Shown: piece after piece, positions 14,294-21,852 of the stretch
Numbering within the stretch: the first letter of the stretch is position 1
How the letters are laid out: each line of letters starts with the position of its first letter
Assembly: GCA_964462945.1 (NCBI GenBank)
Contig: CAYWZW010000060.1
Coordinates: 1-33,906 of the forward strand
From: GCA-020343675 sp964462945
GTDB lineage: Bacteria; Planctomycetota; Phycisphaerae; Sedimentisphaerales; Anaerobacaceae
Direction: 5' to 3'
DNA: 33,906 nt
Position numbers and translations under genes: made by a program
Notes under the pieces: generated by a model
The model's input: the letters and a program-made list of their open reading frames with translations, nothing else
Told to the model about the DNA's origin: nothing
The model's database searches: none

Positions 14294-15466
14294 ATGACAC
14301 TCAACCGAAAACTGAAAATGGGGATGGTCGGCGGCGGACCGGGGGCGTTCATCGGCGAGGTGCACCGCAAGGCGTCCCGCATGGACGGCGGCATCGAGCT
14401 GGTGGCCGGGGCGTTCGATATCAACCCGCGCAAATCCAAGCAGCAGGGGCGTGAGCTGCTGCTCGATCCCCGGCGCGTCTATGGCACGTACCAGCAGATG
14501 ATCGAAAAGGAGCTGAAGCTGCCGGAGGGTGAACGGATCGATTTTGTCTCGATTACCACGCCGAACAACTGGCACTTTCCCATCGCCAGGGATTTCCTCG
14601 AAGCGGGCTTCCACGTGATGTGCGAAAAGCCCATGACGTTCAACGTCAAAGAGGCCAAGGACCTGCAAAAGCTCGTCAGGAAGACCCGCAAGGTGTTCGG
14701 GCTGATGCACAACTACACCGGCTATCCCATGGTCAAGCTCGCGCGTGACATGGCGCGCGGGGGCGATCTGGGCAAGGTCCGCAAGATCGTCGTGCAGTAC
14801 CCGCAGGGCTGGCTGGCGACGGCGCTGGAGCGGACGGGCCAGATGCAGGCCGCCTGGCGGACCGACCCCAAGCAGAGCGGCGGCGCCGGGTGCATGGGTG
14901 ACATCGGCACGCACGCCGAGAACCTTTCCGAATATATCACGGGTCTAAAGATTACGCATCTGTGCGCGGACCTGACGATTTTTGTCAAGGGCCGAAAGCT
15001 CGACGACGACGGCAACGTCCTGCTGCGGTTCAACAACGGCGCCCGCGGCGTTCTGCACGCCAGCCAGGTCTCCATCGGCGAAGAGAACAATCTGGCGATA
15101 TGGATTTACGGCGAACAGAAGGGGCTCGAATGGCATCAGGAGCATCCCAATTACCTCTACGTGAAAGAGCCGAATGGGCCGGTGCAGGTCTGGTGTCGCG
15201 GCAACGGCTACATCGGAGCGAAAAGCCCCGCCGCGGCCCGCGCCACGCGCCTGCCCTCCGGCCATCCCGAGGCGTTCTTCGAGGCCTTCGCCAACAATTA
15301 CCGCAACTTCGCCGATACCGTTCGGGCAAAACTGACACGGACGAAACCCGATCCGCTCATCCTGGACTTCCCGGACGTGGACGACGGGCTGCGCGGCATG
15401 CTCTTTATCGAGACCGTCCTGGCCAGCGCCAAGAGCAATCAGAAGTGGACCGCGTTCAAGAAGTAG
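14294..15466 (+). CDS. Cytoplasmic Gfo/Idh/MocA-family oxidoreductase, first gene of the plus operon
   Basis: A 390-residue protein. ATG 14294 has AAGGAG five bases upstream; the frame is open further 5' but without support. There is no signal peptide. The dinucleotide loop is glycine-rich, GMVGGGPGAFIG (10-21), characteristic of a subfamily distinct from the Tat paralogues. EKP is at 111-113 and GDIGTHAENL (His207) is the catalytic helix; the usual aspartate four residues on is replaced in this segment (HAEN). The C-terminal HPEAFFEAFANNYRNF segment is typical of the same subfamily. It is followed after 54 bases by a Tat TIM barrel and then a Tat oxidoreductase, so one transcript would feed both compartments. 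Likely an NAD(P)-dependent sugar or inositol-like dehydrogenase. Confidence 0.85.
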   Translation: MTLNRKLKMGMVGGGPGAFIGEVHRKASRMDGGIELVAGAFDINPRKSKQQGRELLLDPRRVYGTYQQMIEKELKLPEGERIDFVSITTPNNWHFPIARDFLEAGFHVMCEKPMTFNVKEAKDLQKLVRKTRKVFGLMHNYTGYPMVKLARDMARGGDLGKVRKIVVQYPQGWLATALERTGQMQAAWRTDPKQSGGAGCMGDIGTHAENLSEYITGLKITHLCADLTIFVKGRKLDDDGNVLLRFNNGARGVLHASQVSIGEENNLAIWIYGEQKGLEWHQEHPNYLYVKEPNGPVQVWCRGNGYIGAKSPAAARATRLPSGHPEAFFEAFANNYRNFADTVRAKLTRTKPDPLILDFPDVDDGLRGMLFIETVLASAKSNQKWTAFKK

Positions 15467-15500
15467 CCTCCGTTCTTGCTTTCGCAAGAAAGCACGGAGG
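15467..15500 (+). other. Intra-operon hairpin directly after a stop codon
   Basis: CCTCCGT (15467-15473) pairs with ACGGAGG (15494-15500), and inner TCTTGC pairs with GCAAGA around a TTTC loop. It begins at the base after the TAG of the first operon gene and lacks a T-run. An mRNA-stabilising or partial-attenuation hairpin is more likely than a terminator. Confidence 0.5.
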
Positions 15501-15520
15501 TATGATTAGGAGGATTCAGA

Positions 15521-16477
15521 ATGCAAAACGCGCACGAGAATCTGCCGCGACGGGACGCTAAGATAACCCGGCGCGGCTTGATGGTGTCAGCCGCGGCGGC
15601 GGCCGCGGCGATTGCCGCCGGGACGCACACGGTTCGAGCGGCGGCTTCGCCGAAAAAATTCAAGCTCAAATATGCCCCGTGCTTCGGACAATTCAAGGAG
15701 CACGCGGGCAACGACCTGATCGACCAGATCAAGTTCATGGCCGACGAGGGTTTCTCCGCGATGTTCGACAACGGCCTGATGGGTAGGCCGACGGACGTGC
15801 GGGAGAAGATCGCCCAGGAAATGAGCCGGCTGGATATGACGTTGGGGCCGTTTGTCCTCTACGCCGACTTCCCCAAGAAATCGTTCGTCACGCGCGACAA
15901 GGAAATCCGTGAGATGCTGATCCAGAAGATGAAGGACGGCGTCGAATGTGCCAAGCGGGTCAACGCCAAGTGGGCGCTGGTCGTGCCGGGCGCGTACGAC
16001 CAGGGCCTCGAGTGGGACTATCAGACGGCCAACGTCGTCGAGAACCTCAAGTACTGCGCCGAGGTGGTCGAGCCGGCGGGACTCGTGATCGTCCTGGAAC
16101 CTCTGAACGCCTGGAGGGACCACCCGGGGTTGTTCCTGACCAGAATCCCACAGGCGTACCAGATCTGCCGGGCGGTGGGCAGTCCCTGCATCAAGATTAT
16201 CAACGACATCTATCACCAGCAGATTACCGAAGGCAACCTGATTCCCAACATTGACAGGGCCTGGGACGAGATTGCCGCGTTCCACGTCGGCGACAATCCG
16301 GGCCGCAAGGAGCCGACCACCGGAGAGATCAACTACAAGAACATCTTCAGGCATCTCCACAAGAAGGGCTATCAGGGCACGCTGTGCATGGAGCACGGCA
16401 CCAGCAGGAAGGGCAAGGAAGGCGAACGGGCGCTCATCGACGCCTATCGGGCGTGCGACGATTTTCAGGCCGGCTGA
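15521..16477 (+). CDS. Tat-exported hydroxypyruvate-isomerase-like TIM barrel
   Basis: A 318-residue protein starting at ATG 15521 with AGGAGG seven bases upstream. The Tat signal ITRRGLMV (arginines 17-18) leads into an almost pure alanine h-region. The barrel resembles the Hyi (hydroxypyruvate isomerase) branch of xylose-isomerase-like enzymes: LEPLN (Glu183), INDIYHQQ (Asp219, His222), FHVGDNPGR (His255, Asp258) and the closing MEHG (Glu291). This is a complete E/D/H/E metal set. Classical Hyi is cytoplasmic and shorter (about 260 residues). Export together with the next gene points to action on an extracellular or periplasmic sugar product rather than on hydroxypyruvate itself. Middle gene of the plus operon. 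Confidence 0.85.
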   Translation: MQNAHENLPRRDAKITRRGLMVSAAAAAAAIAAGTHTVRAAASPKKFKLKYAPCFGQFKEHAGNDLIDQIKFMADEGFSAMFDNGLMGRPTDVREKIAQEMSRLDMTLGPFVLYADFPKKSFVTRDKEIREMLIQKMKDGVECAKRVNAKWALVVPGAYDQGLEWDYQTANVVENLKYCAEVVEPAGLVIVLEPLNAWRDHPGLFLTRIPQAYQICRAVGSPCIKIINDIYHQQITEGNLIPNIDRAWDEIAAFHVGDNPGRKEPTTGEINYKNIFRHLHKKGYQGTLCMEHGTSRKGKEGERALIDAYRACDDFQAG

Positions 16478-16541
16478 TTTCTCGCAGAATTCCGCCGGAT
16501 ACGCGGGTGAATCGAAAAGAATTGATTGAAAGGACATGGAT

Positions 16542-17855
16542 ATGAAAAGTACATCAGTCGATAAGACCGGCAGGGTTTCACGAAGAGATTTCATGCGAAC
16601 CTCGGCGGTCGGTTTGGCGGCGGCCCTGGGCGGTCCGGCAGCCTTTACGGCTGACGGATTCGCCGGGGCGGCCAAAAAGAAGATGAAAGTCGGCTTGTTG
16701 GGCTGCGGCGGCCGCGGCAACGGTGCCCTGGAGAACTGCATGGAAGCCGTCAAATACATCGACGGCCTGGAGCTGCAAGTCGTGGCCACCGCCGATTGGT
16801 TCAAGCAGAAGGCCGAAAAAGCCGGCGAGAAATATCAGGTTCCCGCCTCACAATGCTTCGGCGGCGCCGATGGCTACAAGAAGCTGCTGGAGACCGACGC
16901 GGACCTCGTGCTGACGGCGGCGCCGCCGAATTTCCGCCCGGTGCATTTTGAGGCGGCCGTCAAAGCGGGCAAGCACGTCTTTATGGAAAAGCCCGTGGCG
17001 GTTGATCCACCGGGTGCCCGCAGAATCATCGAGGCCGGCGAGCTGGCAAAGAAGAAGGGGCTGGGAGTCGTCGCCGGCACGCAGCGCCGTCATCAGGCGA
17101 ACTACCTCCGCACCCAGTACGCCATCGAGCGCGGCGCGATCGGCAAGATTCGCGGCGGCTGCATCTGGTGGTGCGGCGGGGCCTTGTGGTTCCGGACGCA
17201 GGAGCCGGGCGAGAGCGACGCCGACTACATGGTCCGCAACTGGGTCAGCTTCACCGAGATGTCCGGCGACCACATCGTCGAGCAGCACGTCCACAACATC
17301 GACGTGGCCAACTGGTACATCGGGCATCCGCCGATTCGGGCTTTGGGCTTCGGCGGCCGCGCCCGCCGCAAGACCGGCAACCAGTTCGATTTTCACAGCG
17401 TCCAGTTCGACTACGCCGACGACCTTCACATCCACAGCATGTGCCGCCAGATCAACGGGACCTACAGCCGGGTCAGCGAGCACTTCATCGGCAGCGAAGG
17501 GTCCACCTGGGGCGACGGCAAGATGGAATCGGCCAAGACCATCGACGTGCCGGAATTCCCCGACCGCAACGCCTACGTCCAGGAGCACGTGAATCTGCTC
17601 AACAGCATTCTCAAGGGTGAGCCGCTGAATGAGGCCCGCAACGTGGCCGAATCCACGCTGACCGCGATCATGGGCCGCATCGCAACCTACACCGGCCAGA
17701 TGGTCCAGTGGTCCGATCTGACCGAGAACAAGAATTCGCAATGGTACAACCTCACGCTCAAACCCACCGCCGAAGACTTCGAAAAGGGCGAGGTCGTTGC
17801 GCCGGAGGACGACGTTGCCCCGATTCCCGGCTCAGACGAAAAACGCAGAGGCTAA
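16542..17855 (+). CDS. Tat-exported Gfo/Idh/MocA-family oxidoreductase, last gene of the plus operon
   Basis: A 437-residue protein. The second of two in-frame ATGs (16542) is seven bases after AAGGA and is preferred to 16536, which nearly touches it. The Tat motif is VSRRDFMR (arginines 14-15). The Rossmann motif GLLGCGGRG is at 51-59, MEKP (EKP 149-151) holds the family lysine, and HIVEQHVHNIDVANW (about 244-258) is the long catalytic helix characteristic of planctomycete and Bacteroidetes exported members. GTQRRHQ (179-185) and RNWVSFTEMSGDH are also family hallmarks. The C-terminal tail is acidic (EKGEVVAPEDD). It ends the three-gene operon, and an intrinsic terminator follows at 17974. 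Likely a periplasmic sugar or glycoside dehydrogenase with tightly held cofactor; substrate unknown. Confidence 0.88.
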   Translation: MKSTSVDKTGRVSRRDFMRTSAVGLAAALGGPAAFTADGFAGAAKKKMKVGLLGCGGRGNGALENCMEAVKYIDGLELQVVATADWFKQKAEKAGEKYQVPASQCFGGADGYKKLLETDADLVLTAAPPNFRPVHFEAAVKAGKHVFMEKPVAVDPPGARRIIEAGELAKKKGLGVVAGTQRRHQANYLRTQYAIERGAIGKIRGGCIWWCGGALWFRTQEPGESDADYMVRNWVSFTEMSGDHIVEQHVHNIDVANWYIGHPPIRALGFGGRARRKTGNQFDFHSVQFDYADDLHIHSMCRQINGTYSRVSEHFIGSEGSTWGDGKMESAKTIDVPEFPDRNAYVQEHVNLLNSILKGEPLNEARNVAESTLTAIMGRIATYTGQMVQWSDLTENKNSQWYNLTLKPTAEDFEKGEVVAPEDDVAPIPGSDEKRRG

Positions 17856-17897
17856 AGCGATCCGCCCGTCGGCGGCAAGACTATCGCTGAGGTAACG

Positions 17898-17952
17898 TGT
17901 AGGGGCAACCCTGGGTGGTTGCCCAGGGCAGGCACGCGGGCCTGCCCCTACA
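17898..17952. repeat. TGTAGGGGC...GCCCCTACA nested palindrome
   Basis: Outer 9-base inverted termini TGTAGGGGC and GCCCCTACA enclose hairpins AACCCTGGG-TGG-TTGCCCAGGG (imperfect) and GCAGG-CACGCGG-GCCTGC (imperfect). It sits between the last operon gene and its terminator. It shares the GTAGGG end with the 4675 and 11677 elements. Confidence 0.65.
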
Positions 17953-17973
17953 TGGCGTCGTGAAAACCAAGAG

Positions 17974-18003
17974 AGTCGCGCTGTAAAAGGCGCGACTTTT
18001 TTT
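17974..18003 (+). terminator. Strong intrinsic terminator of the plus catabolic operon
   Basis: A perfect 8-bp stem AGTCGCGC (17974-17981) / GCGCGACT (17990-17997) with an 8-base loop, followed by a run of seven T (17997-18003). Confidence 0.9.
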
Positions 18004-18013
18004 GTTCGCTGTG

Positions 18014-18051
18014 CCCCCATCGCTTCGCTTCGCAAAGCGAAGTAGTGGGGG
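18014..18051. repeat. CCCCCA...TGGGGG palindrome between terminator and next promoter
   Basis: CCCCCA (18014-18019) and TGGGGG (18046-18051) enclose a perfect CTTCGCTT/AAGCGAAG stem (18023-18030, 18035-18042). It lies in the 320-base gap 17856-18175, which otherwise contains the repeat at 17898, the terminator and the promoter at 18074. Confidence 0.6.
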
Positions 18052-18073
18052 GAGGATTCTTGCATTACGGCGC

Positions 18074-18103
18074 TTGACCCGGACAGCCACGCCGTGTTAT
18101 ACT
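18074..18103 (+). promoter_or_regulatory. Candidate promoter of the LVIVD/GLUG protein gene
   Basis: -35 TTGACC (18074-18079), 18-base spacer, -10 TATACT (18098-18103). ATG 18176 is about 66 bases after the expected start. Confidence 0.5.
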
Positions 18104-18175
18104 ACGTATCCGTGCAAGTGGGGAAAAGTCGTTGATTCCCCCAAGATCCAAGCATGGGGGGAGGAGGTCGAGAAA

Positions 18176-20347
18176 ATGGTGACGCCGAAAAACTCACGGA
18201 CCCTGCGGACAATTGGTCTGGCGCTCGTGTTACTATCCTGTTTCTCTGTTTTGACGCCTTCAAGCTCTGCGGCGCCGGCGTGGAAACTGTATGAGCCTGT
18301 TGCCGAGGTCGTAATTCCCACCGGCGACGCTAACGTCCCACGGGCTGTCGAAGAAAAGGATGGATACGTCTATTTGCTGGCAAGGGAAGGAATTTTGTAC
18401 ACGTATGACATCTCGGATTTGCCGCTCCAGGAGTCTTTTGCCACGTACAACGCGCCGGTCTATAAACAAACTTTGTATAGTGGTAATGGGAACGGCCTCT
18501 TAAGACATGGAAACTATCTCTATGTATTCGGCCGTAACGGACTCGACACCATAGACGTGCAGAACCCGGCTATGCCCTCCCTGCTCGGCTTGAGCAGTGA
18601 CCTGAATATTTACAACATGGTCAGGTACGAGAACTATCTAATCGCCGCCGGACAGCAGAAAATCGCCGTCTATTCGATTGATGAGCCGTCGAGTCCCATT
18701 TTGCTTTCAGATTTGAACGTGGGTGAGGAACAGTTGGCATGGTCGGCGGCGGTGTACGGCAGCACGTTGTACGCGTGCCACTGGACATCGGACTGGCAAG
18801 GCAGCTATACGAACTATCTGAGTATGATTGATTTCTCCAATCCTGCGAGTCTTTCAGTGCTGAATACTATAAGCCGTGATGATCAGGCCTATCACCTGCG
18901 AATTGTTGGCAATCAATTGGTTGAAAGTACGAGTAATCAGGTCGGACTGTGGGATTTGACCACACCGGCTAATCCCATTTTCCTGACGTCGCAACAGGCC
19001 GGTGCTCGTGTATGCGCCCTGGACGGCGACAACATAATCACCAATGGCACCGTGCTTCGCCCCGATGGGAACGACCTCGAAATTGTCGCGACCTTTACTG
19101 CCGGGGACAGCCAGCGAGATGGCTTTCCCTACGGCAGTGCAGTCAACGATTCGTTCGTATTCATAGCCCAGTCCCAAAGAATACTGATCCTGAATGCGAG
19201 CATGCCCCCTCTTTCCATCAACCACGCAAGCGGCGGCCCCGGCAGCTTCTTCACGATTACCGGTCGTGGTTTCCCGCCCAACAGCACGGCGACCTTCGTT
19301 GTGAATAGCTCTACACTGGGCGATGTTGCCACGGACGCGGCAGGTGACTGTCTTTTTCTGCTGGCCACCGCACAAGCCGATGAAGGACGTTACGTTGTTA
19401 CAGCCACTGTGGACCCGAGCGCATCGACAAGCTTTGTAATTGCACCAGGAGAGCCGGTACATCCGCAGGAGGGCAGCGGAACGATGTTTCAAATCCCGTC
19501 AGGAATTGCGTACACCACGTACAGCGGGGGCAGCGGCACCGCGGACGACCCATACCAGATCGCCACGGCCGCCGACCTGATCGCTCTCGGCGAGACTCCC
19601 GAAGATTACGACAAGCATTTCATCCTGACCGCCGACATCGACCTGGACCCCAGCCTCCCCGGCCGAAAAGTCTTCGACGGGGCCGTCATCCACTCCTTTA
19701 CCGGCATTTTTGACGGCAATGGTCACACGATCTCGCATCTGACGATTCAGGGTGCGGATTATCTGGGGCTGTTTGGCAAATTGAGGCCTGCTGTGGGCGG
19801 GGGCGAGGTGAGGAACCTTGGCGTAGTGGATGTCAATATAACCGGCTCAGGCGACAGTGTCGGCACTCTGGTCGGCTCGAAGATGGGTGGCACTGTGACC
19901 CACTGCTACTGCACCGGTAAGGTCAGCGGCGACTGGTATGTCGGCGGGCTGGTGGGGCAAAATTACCATGGTTATCTGACCCAGTGCTACAGCACCGGCT
20001 CGGTCACAGGAGGTGGTTCTGTCGGCGGGCTGGTGGGGGGCACTTACGGTGGCACTGTGACCCATTGCTACAGCACGGGCGCGGTCAGCGGCAATTCGCA
20101 TGTCGGCGGACTGATCGGGTCTATCGAATGGCCCGCTGTAACCGCCTGTTTCTGGGATACCGAGACCTCAGGCCAGACCACAAGTGAGGGCGGCACAGGC
20201 AAGACAACCGCCGAGATGCAATCGGCCAGCACGTTTCTTGAGGCTGGCTGGGACTTCGTGGGCGAGACGGCCAACGGCACAGAGGACATCTGGTGGATTC
20301 TCGAAGGCCAGGACTATCCGAAGCTTTGGTGGCAAGCCCGGAATTGA
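18176..20347 (+). CDS. Secreted LVIVD-like propeller and GLUG-repeat protein
   Basis: A 723-residue protein. ATG 18176 follows GGAGG at eight bases; the longer open frame crosses the terminator and promoter and is rejected. The signal peptide is TLRTIGLALVLLSCF... to about residue 35. Residues about 45-345 are a beta-propeller of LVIVD-like blades (YVYLLAREG, LYTYDISDLP, YLYVFGRNGLDTIDVQNPA, YLSMIDFSNPASL). Residues about 350-430 look like an IPT/Ig-like domain (GGPGSFFTITGRGFPPNST). Residues about 445-700 carry SGTADDPYQIATAADL, FTGIFDGNGHTIS, then GLUG units (VGGLVGQN, VGGLVGG, VGGLIGS) each linked to xxVTHCYSTGxVSG. GLUG proteins are common surface proteins of planctomycetes and Clostridia. 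Likely a surface adhesin or carbohydrate-contacting protein; no enzyme motif seen. Confidence 0.8.
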   Translation: MVTPKNSRTLRTIGLALVLLSCFSVLTPSSSAAPAWKLYEPVAEVVIPTGDANVPRAVEEKDGYVYLLAREGILYTYDISDLPLQESFATYNAPVYKQTLYSGNGNGLLRHGNYLYVFGRNGLDTIDVQNPAMPSLLGLSSDLNIYNMVRYENYLIAAGQQKIAVYSIDEPSSPILLSDLNVGEEQLAWSAAVYGSTLYACHWTSDWQGSYTNYLSMIDFSNPASLSVLNTISRDDQAYHLRIVGNQLVESTSNQVGLWDLTTPANPIFLTSQQAGARVCALDGDNIITNGTVLRPDGNDLEIVATFTAGDSQRDGFPYGSAVNDSFVFIAQSQRILILNASMPPLSINHASGGPGSFFTITGRGFPPNSTATFVVNSSTLGDVATDAAGDCLFLLATAQADEGRYVVTATVDPSASTSFVIAPGEPVHPQEGSGTMFQIPSGIAYTTYSGGSGTADDPYQIATAADLIALGETPEDYDKHFILTADIDLDPSLPGRKVFDGAVIHSFTGIFDGNGHTISHLTIQGADYLGLFGKLRPAVGGGEVRNLGVVDVNITGSGDSVGTLVGSKMGGTVTHCYCTGKVSGDWYVGGLVGQNYHGYLTQCYSTGSVTGGGSVGGLVGGTYGGTVTHCYSTGAVSGNSHVGGLIGSIEWPAVTACFWDTETSGQTTSEGGTGKTTAEMQSASTFLEAGWDFVGETANGTEDIWWILEGQDYPKLWWQARN

Positions 20348-20373
20348 CTAATGGCAATTTACTATTGACTATT
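20346..20373. repeat. Heptamer tract abutting a stop codon
   Basis: GACTAAT, GGCAATT, TACTATT and GACTATT in 7-base register. The first unit overlaps the TGA stop (20345-20347). A second tract (ATTTCCG, ATTGACG, ATTGAAA, AATCGAA, AATCAAC) lies at 20411-20445, just before the stop of the convergent SH3 gene. Confidence 0.6.
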
Positions 20374-20410
20374 GCTCTGCGCCAGGATTCGCCAGACGTG
20401 AAATCCGAAG

Positions 20411-20445
20411 ATTTCCGATTGACGATTGAAAAATCGAAAATCAAC
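20411..20445. repeat. Heptamer tract with internal inversion
   Basis: Five 7-base units that switch from ATTG-type to AATC-type half way, so the tract is partly self-complementary (CGATTG...AATCG). It lies six bases from the stop of the minus-strand SH3 gene. Confidence 0.55.
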
Positions 20446-20450
20446 TGCGC

Positions 20451-21620
20451 CTATTTCAGCTCGACGATCTGCGTGAATCGCACCAGGGCGCCGGCCGTCG
20501 GCTTGTGAGGCTCAATGGTTCCGATGAGCCCGACTTTTCGGCCGATAAGCCCGCTCACGTCCGTCTGGGCAGCGGCATCGCCCGGCAGAACGTAACAGAC
20601 CATCTTGCCCGATTCGTCAACGATGCGGTAGTGGCCGGGCCCGAAGGTCTCGTACGTCTGCAACTGGCCGATCACAGCAAACCGGCCTATATCCTGGATC
20701 TCGGACAGTCTTGTCTTACGGGCCTTGTCGATCCCCGCCTGAACCTTCTGCAACTGCTCGTTCTGGAGGCGCACTTCCTTGACGGCGACCAGGGCCAGCT
20801 CGTATCCCTCTATCTGCCGCAGGACGAACTCCGCGTAGCGCGCCGCGTTGCCGGCTCCCTGGTCTTTGGCGATCTCGGTCAGCGCCTTTTTGAAGCTCGT
20901 GTAGTCCTGCCGGTCCGCAGGCTTGGCGCGCTCGGCTTGCACCTGCTCTTTCATCGCGCGATATTTTTCGATCGCCGACTCGGGAGTAACCGGGGCGGGA
21001 GCAACGGCGACCACTTTGTTTGGCTCTTCAGCTTGGGGCGCCGGCTCGACGGTCGCTGCCGGGGCGGGGGGCTTGGGAGCCGGCGGGGCCGGCTTGGTGA
21101 AATTCGTGCTCACCCAGAGATACGCCGCAGGCGGAGGAGCGATCTTATAGTACTCGTCCATCTGCTCGCCTAACAGCTTGACCTTGTCGCCGGTGTTAAG
21201 CTTGTCCTGCAACGTCGTGGAGTAGAGCGGCTTGACGTAATCGGAGCCGGCATAGACCCGGACGTTGTCGCCGGACACAATGCCGGTGCCGGGACTGGCC
21301 GGATCGATCTTGACGTATTGCATCGAAATCCAGGAAAAGCTGCCGGCCGGCGGAACGATACGGGACCAGCTAAACTGTTTGGCAACCACCTTGACCCTGT
21401 CGCCTTTCTTGAACTTGCCGCAGTGGTAGAAGTTCGTGCCGGGACCGGAACGGATATAAACGTCATCGGCCGTAATCTCGGCCTCATAAGGAAAAGGCGG
21501 GGTCTCAATTTCAGGGCTGGCGGCTCCCTCGACGGGACCGGTGGCGGTCCCCTGCGAAAAGCCAACGGAAATCAAACCTGCCACGACAACAAAAATGAAC
21601 AAGTTCATGTAAAATCGCAT
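20451..21620 (-). CDS. Exported protein with two bacterial SH3 domains
   Basis: A 389-residue protein; ATG 21620 is preceded by AGGGAG at a spacing of eight. The signal peptide MRFYMNLFIFVVVAGLISVGFS precedes two SH3_3-like domains: about 48-105 (ADDVYIRSGPGTNFYHCGKFKKGDRVKVV) written here only as its hallmarks VYIRSGPGTNFY and KKGDRVKVV, and about 112-175 (DNVRVYAGSDY, NTGDKVKLL). Both end in a VS/WISMQYVK- or WVSTNF-like strand. A Pro/Ala linker (176-210) leads to a helical, probably coiled-coil region (210-310) and a C-terminal OB-like domain (about 310-389, YETFGPGHYRIVDESGK, GLIGRKVGLIGTIEP). Such proteins bind peptidoglycan or act as periplasmic scaffolds. The gene is monocistronic with a TTGACA promoter. 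Confidence 0.8.
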   Translation of the reverse strand: MRFYMNLFIFVVVAGLISVGFSQGTATGPVEGAASPEIETPPFPYEAEITADDVYIRSGPGTNFYHCGKFKKGDRVKVVAKQFSWSRIVPPAGSFSWISMQYVKIDPASPGTGIVSGDNVRVYAGSDYVKPLYSTTLQDKLNTGDKVKLLGEQMDEYYKIAPPPAAYLWVSTNFTKPAPPAPKPPAPAATVEPAPQAEEPNKVVAVAPAPVTPESAIEKYRAMKEQVQAERAKPADRQDYTSFKKALTEIAKDQGAGNAARYAEFVLRQIEGYELALVAVKEVRLQNEQLQKVQAGIDKARKTRLSEIQDIGRFAVIGQLQTYETFGPGHYRIVDESGKMVCYVLPGDAAAQTDVSGLIGRKVGLIGTIEPHKPTAGALVRFTQIVELK

Positions 21621-21696
21621 CTTTCTATCTCCCTAAAAGCGGTTCTTATCCCCGAATCCCAGACGGTTGAACCCGATAACAATTTCTTGGTTGTTC

Positions 21697-21725
21697 ACCT
21701 TAGCATCGGCTAAACGGCTTGTCAA
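21697..21725 (-). promoter_or_regulatory. Candidate promoter of the SH3 gene
   Basis: On the minus strand: perfect -35 TTGACA (21720-21725), 17-base spacer, weak -10 TAAGGT (21697-21702). About 75 bases before ATG 21620. Confidence 0.4.
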
Positions 21726-21771
21726 CTTTTTTTATTGGATTAAATATAGCTGCTTGCGGCGGGTGTCTAAC

Positions 21772-21820
21772 GTGTCGAGGGCGTCCCGCCCTCGAATCGC
21801 GGGCAGGATGCCCGCGACAC
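21772..21820. repeat. GTGTCG...CGACAC nested palindrome
   Basis: Termini GTGTCG and CGACAC enclose two hairpins, CGAGGGCG-TCC-CGCCCTCG and CGCGGGCA-GGA-TGCCCGCG. It lies in the gap between the rhomboid and SH3 genes. Same architecture as the GTAGGG elements but with different sequence. Confidence 0.65.
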
Positions 21821-21852
21821 ATGGCAGGCGTATCGGCGGGCGCTTTATTGGA

